Assembly (NCBI GenBank): GCA_010015805.1
Contig: ML978122.1
Location: 2,886,453 to 2,950,452 of the forward strand
Reading direction: 5' to 3'
Origin: Rhizodiscina lignyota
Lineage: Eukaryota > Ascomycota > Dothideomycetes > Aulographales > Rhizodiscinaceae
Length of the DNA: 64,000 nt
Shown: piece by piece, positions 56,789-64,000 of the stretch
How the letters are laid out: each line of letters opens with the position of its first letter
Position numbering within the stretch: the stretch's first letter is position 1
Notes under the pieces: model-generated
Database searches by the model: none
Told to the model about the DNA's origin: nothing
The model's input: the letters and a program-made list of their open reading frames with translations, nothing else
Made by a program: the position numbers and the translations under genes

Positions 56789-58494
56789 ATGGATCAGCCG
56801 ATGCAGAACAGCTCTGTCCCGTACAATCCCTTGGATATGGTCAATTCGAACAACCTATACGAGTTGATTGCTGTTGTCTTGTTTACTTGGCTACTCTACG
56901 CCGTAATATTTGCGCCAAAGAAACACAATCTCTTCCCTGTCTGGGCAACAATTGAAGTCGCGCTCACAAGTTTAATCATCAGCAGCGGCGGCTTCGCTCG
57001 TCGCATCCTGTGAGTGGGCCTGTTTAAAGTGATTTATGCTAACCAAGCTACTGAAATTGATATCACTATAGCTTGTCTATACGACGATATGGAGGCTCAC
57101 TTGTCGGCCTTACCTCGAAACATCAAGTCCTCGTCAACTTCCCAGGCGCAGAACGTCTCATGTCACAGTCGTATCACAGTATCAGTGCCGGACCAGTCCA
57201 CTACACCCTCTTCACTCGTGTTTTTGGAGCCAATGATTCCCCTGCGTTGAAGAAGAAGTTAGAAGAGTCTTACAAAAGTCTTCTCGCGCCAGTCGAGCGA
57301 ACATATCTCAACGAAGCCGCAGCAGGAGCAGTCATAGAGAAAGCTGATGTTCCCAAGATGGCAGCCTCGTTTGTCACCTTTTCTTCCAATCGGAAGAGCA
57401 TGATGCGGTGGGAACTTTCTGCAGCCATCCGGGTCATCACGCCCGACACGCCAGATAAGCCAGGCGTAGTCGAGGCCAACCTTCAGAGCTTGGTGCGAGA
57501 CTTTGGGTTTTGCATTTCTACTCCTCTTCTTTACGGACAGGACTTTATGGATCGCTATCCACAACTTCTCGACGACTTTTGGCGATTCGACAATGATCTC
57601 TTCCCGCTCCTAATGATCGGGCTTCCGAAATGGGCTCCCTTGAAGATTATGAAAGATGGATTGGCAGCGCGAGCACGTCTACTTGACCAAATGGAGGCTC
57701 TGTATCGACGTATTGACCAGTATCAACGAGGAGATTCTGCGGACTTTGGTGCAGATATGTCAGATATCAGCAACACTGCCCTTGAACGAAATAAAGTCTA
57801 CGAGCGCGAGAATTGGTCAATCAAAGACCGTGGAGTGGGTGACCTGACGCTTCTTTGGGGCCTAAATGCCAACACCCATCCGGTGCTCTTTTGGCTCCTT
57901 GCTTACACCTATTCCACACCTGGGCTCTTGGAAAGACTCCGTGAGGAAACCGCACCACATATCAAACTGTCGCAGGCACATCCTCCGGAGATCAAGTCGA
58001 TGGATATCGCTACTCTGTGCCGCGATTGCCCACTCCTGAAGGCATGCCTTTTCGAAACTTATCGTATGAGCGTCGAAGCAACTTCGATCAGATATATCAC
58101 AGAACCTATCAGCATCGAAGACGGCGGGTGCAAGCGCGAACTGAAGTCCGGAATGTTCATATCCGTACCACATTCGATCATTCAGCGAGATTCATCCGTA
58201 TACGCCGACCCAGATACATTCGTTCCCGAGCGCTTTCTTGAGGCTGATCCAGAGACTGGTAAACCGGCCGTTCGCTATGGAAAACTCAAGCCCTGGGGAA
58301 TGGGGACTGCTATGTGCAAGGGACGAAAATTTGCAGAGAAAGAGATTGTGTCTGCAGGTGCGGCGATACTTAGTCTTTGGGATATTGACCCGGCAAGTGG
58401 GACGTGGAAGTTGCCTGCAATGGCACCTGGCACTGGGGTGAAGAAGCCTGTTGAGGATATTCGCGTTGTTATCAAGCGAAGGGTTTCATCATAA
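56789..58494 (+). CDS. Cytochrome P450, CYP7/CYP8-like (prostacyclin-synthase-like) group
   Basis: Exon 1 56789-57009, intron 57010-57071, exon 2 57072-58494; 547 aa. An N-terminal TM (LIAVVLFTWLLYAVIFA) is followed by a basic stop and FARRIL|LSIRRYGGSLVGL across the intron. No classical PPGP hinge. Helix I fits LLWGLNANTHPVLFWLL, with Asn-Thr replacing the usual acid-Thr pair, as in CYP7/CYP8-type enzymes. ExxR is ETYR in CLFETYRMSVEA, PERF in FVPERFLEAD, and the heme loop is PWGMGTAMCKGRKFAEKE, i.e. Trp in place of the first Phe, again typical of CYP7/CYP8 relatives. The ligand Cys is present. The altered I-helix suggests it may rearrange oxygenated substrates or hydroxylate sterol-like ones; this is inference. 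Confidence 0.88.
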
Positions 58495-60159
58495 TCTTTC
58501 TGTACGGGTTAGCAGGCGCAACGAGGTCCAAAAGCAAAGGACTCCGAGCGGACTTGGTTTGCTCTTGGCGATGCAGTCACTGAGACATGTAATGAAAAGT
58601 TGTTTGAGGCTCATGCTTTCAGTTAGGTACCTCGAAGTCCTTTAGCAATTATAGCTCGTACGCTTCTCGATTGTCGCGAAGCCAGCGAAGATGGTCCACA
58701 TAGCCAAGGCCCTTGTCGTTTCATGTTTCTGCCGAGCACCTTGACGTTGTCTGACTTGCAGTCTGCGCGCGGCAACAAGGCACCTTTCTATGCCCTTACC
58801 AGCTAGATCGACTGCTCTTCCTGATTCTTATTAGCTTCACAGGAGATATCGCTGCCTGGAGGTGCCATGGAACTGTTGACCGCTGCTTCGATCAACGCAG
58901 TGTGACAGCGGGTCATGGACCTGAGAAATGACCGGGGATGCTTGTTTGGAAACACATCTTGTTTCTTGATACGGAGATATCTTCTCGGCCCAGATTTGCA
59001 TCTTGGCTAACGCTAGGAGAATGTGATTCTCTCATACTGTATTCGTGGACTCCATCGACATAGTTGAAGCGGTGAAATGGAGGCTTATCACTGATCAGCG
59101 CGGCCTCATCTTATCAGCTTAAAGGGGCAAGCGGAGAGGTCCAGGACACGCATTGCGCTCATTTCGACGCTTTACTATCCCATTTCCGGAGGCCCATTGA
59201 TCGAAGCAAGCAATGCTTCGAGCGAGCCTATCCCATTCGAGGATGCCACAAGCCACGCGGGACCTTGTCCGAATGTGAAGCATCCGGTTTCTTGTGCCGT
59301 CCCCACCGAATGGCCTTTGAAGCTTTGTGCCTGACCTCGGCCGACACCCCCGACGGTAATGGTGTCGCGCTACTGGTCGACAAAGGGGATGAAACAATCT
59401 GTCCCTCGGCTTGGCGTGACTTCATACCCAGACAACCTCACCACGTCAAACCAAAACGTGCGCATTCCATTCCAGCTCGCGTCGCTCTGCCCTTCCCGCT
59501 CGCTGGGAGACGCTGGCCGCCGGCTGCCAACTATCGTCTCTCGACCTTCTTTCCTGAGGCAAAGAACAGCACACCTTCGGGCGCGCGGATAGGTCCAGCT
59601 CAGCCTTTCCCGTCATCTTGCATCTCAAGCACCATCTCATAGACTCATATCGCTCCAGCTCATCAAGCGCCGGCCGTCATAGCGCCCACGTTGTGCTCGT
59701 GCGCGCTTCTGGATCTCCCATTTCGTGACGAAACGGCCATCGCATGAAACAATCTCTCCTACCTCCACGCCCGCTTCCCTGAGGGCTCGGCTTGCGCTCG
59801 CCTCGTGCAGGAACCATGCTTTTCGCTCGTGCTCTTCAGCATGTGCTCTCGGCGTCCATACAGGGCCTGACAGGGCCCTACGCCGCAGGAGTAGCAGGAA
59901 GTGGCAGTGGTGAGTACATAGATACCTTGTACACGCCTGATTTGCGACAACTCTTCGTTTGTTTCCTGTATTTTCTGTTTGGTCGTCTCATACGCCTACG
60001 AGAAGCTTGCTTCTCACCCAATAATTTGAGTTCCGTCCTCGTCACTGACTTCTTAATTCTCGTTGCGTCCCCACCATTCTATGCACATCACCCTCTGTAT
60101 TGCTGCACGTCTTTCTCATATTGGATACCAAATATTATAATATTGGATCTTAATTCAAG
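58495..60159. other. Intergenic region with a possible orphan first exon
   Basis: No complete gene. At 59817 an ATG opens MLFARALQHVLSASIQG and ends at a good donor (gtgagt, about 59911), but no phase-compatible downstream exon was found. It could be a non-coding leader exon of the mannanase transcript. Confidence 0.3.
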
Positions 60160-61446
60160 ATGGATTTTACATCTAAACACATGTCGTGTTACCACTTCCT
60201 TACGTCCTTATTGTTAGTATCAATACCGCAAATACCTTTCGTCCAGTCGTCGACCCACATAGAGAACGCTCGCAGCGCGACCGTCACTCTACAAGAGACA
60301 TGGTACAACGGCAATACCGGTCTCTATAACACCACGGGTTGGTGGAATGCTGCAAATGCGCTCACAACCCTTGCCGACATGACTGCCGTCGACCCGGAAG
60401 TGCTGGACCGCACCACAAATGGCATTTTGAAGAACTCCTTCAATCGAGCCCAACAAAACAATCTCGGCGTACTGAAATTAAACGCCACCTACCAATGCGA
60501 CGGCATTTCTGATCTCTGCCCAAAGGACCCAACAACGGTGTATTCCAGCAAAGGATGGCTAAATGGCTACTATGACGACGAGTCGTGGTGGGCGCTTGCA
60601 TGGATCACTTCCTGGGATCTCACCAAGGATGACGACTACCTCGAAGCTGCCACCGACATCTTTGAGGACTTGGTCAGCACCGGTCTCAATGCTACATGCG
60701 GAGGCATCTGGTGGGACAAAGCGCACACCCAGGTCAACGCGATCGCAAATGCCCTCTTCATATCCGTCGCCGCGCAGCTTGCGAACCGCGCTTCAAATAA
60801 AGACTACTATCTCGCCTTTGCAAAGAAGCAGTGGAATTGGTTCATGGAGTCTGGCTTGATCAACAGCGCCGGTAACATCAATGACGGTCTCGATCTCGAC
60901 ACATGCAAGAACAATGGAGACACCGTCTGGACGTAAGTCTATCGCGCACCTTTCAAACCACACATTTGGCTAACATTCCATAGCTATAACCAAGGCGTTA
61001 TCCTCGGTGCCGCTGTTGAGCTCGACAAGGCCGACCCTGGTACCGGTATCTACATCCCCAAGGCGCAAGCCATCGCTGACGCCGCACTGGCCAACACTCA
61101 ACTGGTCGACAGCAACGGCATTCTACACGACGTCAACGAACCGAACCTTGGCTCTTCGGGCGTCAACTTCAAGGGCATCTTCATACGCAACCTCGGCATC
61201 CTGAACCAGCAGGTGCACAGCGACAAATACGTCACCTTCATCCAGAAGCAAGCGGACGCGATCTGGACCAAGGCCCGCGGAGTCGGCGATGAGCTGGGGC
61301 CGGTGTGGAGCGGCCCTGTGTACGCCGATCTGACGAATGCGGGGACGCACAGCAGCGCGATGGATGCGCTTGTTGCGGCGTCGAATCTGCAAGAAGGTGT
61401 CGGTGGCTACATTGGCGCGTTTAAGAGACACTTGAGAGAGTATTGA
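60160..61446 (+). CDS. Secreted GH76 family alpha-1,6-mannanase-like enzyme
   Basis: Exon 1 60160-60932, intron 60933-60983, exon 2 60984-61446; 411 aa. An N-terminal signal peptide is present whether translation begins at ATG 60160 or at 60181 (MSCYHFLTSLLLVSIPQIPF). TWYNGNTGLYNTTGWWNAAN starts the catalytic alpha/alpha barrel. The catalytic Asp pair of GH76 is seen in GYYDDESWWALAWI. CGGIWWDKAHTQVNAIANAL and YNQGVILGAAVEL across the intron are further family segments. Fungal members (Dfg5/Dcw1 relatives) cut or transfer alpha-1,6-mannan for cell-wall crosslinking; this copy lacks an obvious C-terminal GPI signal (ends FKRHLREY), so a secreted hydrolase is more likely. Several N-glycosylation sequons (NTT, NAT) occur. 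Confidence 0.92.
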
Positions 61447-61905
61447 GAGGATATCTTCTAATACCCATGGGCTGTCAATATGGGAGGATAGAGGTACATA
61501 TACTGTTTCTCATGCCATGAGAAGGAGTCGGCGTTTGGGAAATGATACCACTGGTTAATGTTTGGGTAATCCTTCGGTTACGACTTGATGACTCTAGAGA
61601 GGAGGGAGACAAGAGAAGGATCAATCAGTAACTTAACTAATAAGTTGTATCTATGATCAGTAGAATGTTGAATAGTGAAGCTCTTTTTTGCGATACTCCA
61701 CCTTTCCATGATGGACATATTTTGATCGGGACTCCGCTGTCTTCAATGCTTACCATGCGGCTTTTTGCTGTTTTTTTCGGTATGTATGGAGTACAGCTAC
61801 ATGACAATTCAACATCAAAAATTGTGTAGTCCATCCCAATTTCGATGAAGCTATAAGCCCTTCTGTTCTCTTGCTTTTCATTCTTAGTGATGAACGTGGA
61901 CACAG
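61447..61905. other. Region between mannanase and orphan exon
   Basis: A short plus-strand ATG at about 61754 (MRLFAVFF, signal-peptide-like) ends at a gtatgt donor and could be the first exon of the gene whose last exon lies at 61906, but the middle is not resolved. Nothing else seen. Confidence 0.3.
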
Positions 61906-62214
61906 GATCTCAGCTTCATCACATACCACAATCGCAGCGAGTTCATTGCCGGGCAAACCGCGGACACAGTTGGGTCGACCAACACATTCACGGTGTTGGA
62001 GACCTTCCACAACTGCGACAACGTCGTGTTCCGACGGAGCTTGAACCTGATACCAGTGCCTGTAGTCGCCATCGACTACCTGATCCTGGAATTCACCCAT
62101 CACGGAGGTGTCGATCGCTGGCGTGTGAAGGAAAGCTTCTCGGAGTTTAATACCGCGACTACTCTGTTCGACGCCGGTTTCCCTGAATGCAATCAGTCTT
62201 CTAGCTCAAGCTGA
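61906..62214 (+). CDS. Orphan C-terminal exon, unknown protein
   Basis: Following a gacacag acceptor, the frame runs 102 codons to TGA at 62212. It reads like real protein: DLSFITYHNRSEFIAGQTAD, TFTVLETFHNCDNVVFRRSL, VAIDYLILEFTHHGG, ending in Ser-rich NQSSSSS. An in-frame TGA lies upstream, so it needs a 5' exon. No family recognised; the two cysteines in this stretch and possible signal exon upstream would fit a secreted protein. Confidence 0.4.
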   Translation, partial: DLSFITYHNRSEFIAGQTADTVGSTNTFTVLETFHNCDNVVFRRSLNLIPVPVVAIDYLILEFTHHGGVDRWRVKESFSEFNTATTLFDAGFPECNQSSSSS

Positions 62215-62319
62215 TTTGGTAGGAATCAGTACAGTTGGAAAGACCTTCAGGAAGCGGCGGAGAATGGTAATAAAGAGACATGGACAAGATGTGTATCATG
62301 TATTGCGGCCATCATCCAA

Positions 62320-62388
62320 TCCTGAACTTCAACCGAATCTTTTGAATGAGAAGGTGTACTTCTTGTCATTCAAATCCCTGGCCCGTGC
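62320..62388 (-). repeat. Tandem relic copy of the jip5 3' end
   Basis: This segment repeats 62401-62467 with an 81-82 base offset. Both share tgaatgagaag and cattcaaatc and read, on the minus strand, DLNDKKYTFSFK here against [12 protein letters not shown] at the true C-terminus of the adjacent gene. Confidence 0.75.
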
Positions 62389-62410
62389 ATCATCATCAAA
62401 TCCTGAATGT

Positions 62411-63781
62411 TTAATCGAGCCCCTTGAATGAGAAGTTGTTCTTCTTGCCATTCAAATCTTTCCCGCGATTTCGTCTCCTCTTCTTCCTCTTTTGCTTCGG
62501 CTTCTCATCCTCGCTGCTATCTTCCTCGTCGTCATCATCATCCTCGCTATCATCGCCCAGGCCCCTCTTGCCCACTCCATTCGTCTCTGCTTCCTCCTCC
62601 TCTTCCTTGTCCACTTCTCCAACTTTCTCGCCCCATACTTTGACCACCTGCCCACCCCCGCTAACCATCCTCCCACCAACATCGAATCCCAATCCCACGA
62701 CACCCTCAATCTCATCATGCGTGCACTCGCCAACCACCTTATTGGGGCCTAATCTCACAAAGCGCACAAGCCCACCACCCATGCCAACTGCAACCGTCTT
62801 TCCCATTGCCATCTCCTCTGGCACCTGCACCATGCAATCCAAGCTCTCTCCTCCCATGCCGCCAACTCCGCGGTCAACGATAATTCTCTCATCTTGGTCG
62901 TCCCACTGCCCCTTCTCCCAAAGCGTGATAATACCATCGCCGCTTCCAATCAGCGCCTTCTGCCCAGTGGAAGTCCCACGCGCACTTAGTCCTGTGACGA
63001 AACAGCTGCTGAGTAACTCCTCCTCTTGGTCCTCGCTCTTAACTAGTACGCCGCGGCGGAGATCTGTGATGGCGATTGTGGTGCCGCCAGTTGAGAGCCA
63101 TTGCTTGGGTAAGCCAGATGTGGATGCGTCGGTGGGTGGAAGTGGGGTTATGGAGGAGATGTAGTCGTCGTGTGGGCGATATGTCGAGTTTGGTTTCGAC
63201 GCGATTGTCGCGGGAGACTTCTTCGATGACGCACGCAAGTCATAGATATGAAGAGCTGATGAATCGGTTGCAAGGAGGAGTGTCTGCGGGGTAAGAGCGT
63301 GGAGGACGACCGGAGAGTCTTCTGAGCCAGACACACTATTCTCGAATTAGCACTGTCGACAATGTGCATCCAGCATGAAATGCCTAGCTCAATTGCACAT
63401 AAGAAATACTTACGGATCACCTGGCACCGCAATCTTTGTCTCCACAACCCCCGACTCGCTCCGCGCGCCTTTCACCAGCCCATCCGTCCCCGCGCTGAAT
63501 ACCAGCTGTCCATCCCAGCTAAACGCAAGACTACGACAGCTTCCCTTATGCCGGCGCGTCTTCCACGCGGTTTCTATCTGCGCGCGGCCATTGGAGGCCT
63601 CCGACGCGTTGGTCGCAGCGCTGGCGACAGACCCGTTGCTGTCGCTCGGAGGTGGGGGAGGGAGCTTGTAGCATTGGACGTGTCCGGAGGAGAGGCCGAC
63701 AGCGAGGATGGGGTCGGAGGGGTGGAGGGAGAGAGCGAAGAGGTCGGAGGAGAGAGGGAGGGTGCACAGCGTGTCCAACAT
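62411..63781 (-). CDS. jip5: WD-repeat nucleolar protein Jip5 (WDR55 family)
   Basis: Exon 1 63414-63781, intron 63336-63413, exon 2 62411-63335; 430 aa. I take ATG 63781 ([20 protein letters not shown]), which places the first WD blade at once ([20 protein letters not shown]), over the longer upstream-open frame. Further blades: [54 protein letters not shown] and [20 protein letters not shown]. The C-terminus is acidic then basic (long Asp/Glu run, then [19 protein letters not shown]), typical of nucleolar proteins. Yeast Jip5 is needed for 60S ribosome biogenesis. Blades are partly replaced by a long low-complexity insert with Pro and Ala/Ser after blade 1. The last 15 codons are partly duplicated downstream. 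Confidence 0.9.
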
Positions 63782-64000
63782 TGGAGAGAGTTGAGGGAGA
63801 GAGAGGTGGAGAGTTGCTCGAGTAGAGAAAAGTTTTTGTGGGGAGCAGTAAACTATATTCCACATGAAGTTAGTGTTGTCTGGGACTTGGTGTGGCGCAT
63901 TTAGCGTGCCAAGCAATATAGAAGACGTTTTAAGGAGGGGCTTAGTGGCACGTCGCCCAAAAATTCCGACGCGGCATGGACACGCCAAATTTCTAAGTTC
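63782..64000. promoter_or_regulatory. Promoter region of jip5
   Basis: No further gene; the frame continues open upstream of the chosen ATG for 69 codons but without family support. Confidence 0.4.

Noticed and set aside
62424-63164. 246-codon plus-strand frame opposite jip5
   Set aside because: Ser-rich mirror of the acidic minus-strand coding region.

Overview
The window looks like nuclear DNA of a filamentous ascomycete, most likely a Dothideomycete (inference from gene content; no marker gene settles it). Introns are 41-70 bases with GT..AG ends, genes sit about one per 2 kb on both strands, and single-copy fungal housekeeping genes are present: a Pom1/DYRK kinase, coatomer epsilon (Sec28), a Cox24/mS38-type mitochondrial protein, a peroxisomal Pex24/dysferlin-domain protein, a CSC1/OSCA channel and the nucleolar WD protein Jip5. 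Most proteins below were assembled across introns by reading donor, acceptor and phase; exon limits are given in each entry.

Layout. 1-4.6 kb: an FAD amine-oxidase-like enzyme (runs off the left edge), a membrane-anchored SAM methyltransferase divergent from it, and a polytopic membrane protein, together a candidate small lipid- or metabolite-modifying cluster. 6.2-8.3 kb: two diverged tandem paralogues of unknown function. 8.4-17.7 kb: a small PPxY-motif protein, a cytochrome P450, a UIM-like orphan ORF, a GFA-family zinc protein, a short-chain dehydrogenase, an unknown protein and a sulfotransferase. 19.7-30 kb: Pom1-like kinase, Pex24/DysF protein, GMC oxidoreductase. 30-33.6 kb: gene-poor DNA with an AT-rich inverted repeat, a Pol III-like unit and a degenerate repeat. 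33.6-41 kb: lineage-specific small genes, Cox24/mS38, the front part of a large ankyrin-like gene, and a decaying tandem paralogue array. 42-46.8 kb: GT4 glycosyltransferase, the terminal exon of the same large ankyrin-like family in opposite orientation, and Sec28. 48.5-54.7 kb: CSC1 channel, O-methyltransferase, small coiled-coil protein. 55-56.3 kb: a second block of the degenerate repeat. 56.8-64 kb: a second P450, a secreted GH76 mannanase, an orphan exon and Jip5 with a duplicated 3' end.

The most interesting items are the three-gene FAD/methyltransferase/membrane set, the two complementary pieces of one large gene family lying in opposite orientation 6.6 kb apart (consistent with an inversion through the gene), the two unrelated tandem paralogue families, and a dispersed non-coding repeat seen at 33.2 and 55-56.3 kb. 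I see no CRISPR array, rRNA or convincing intact tRNA, and no intact transposon.
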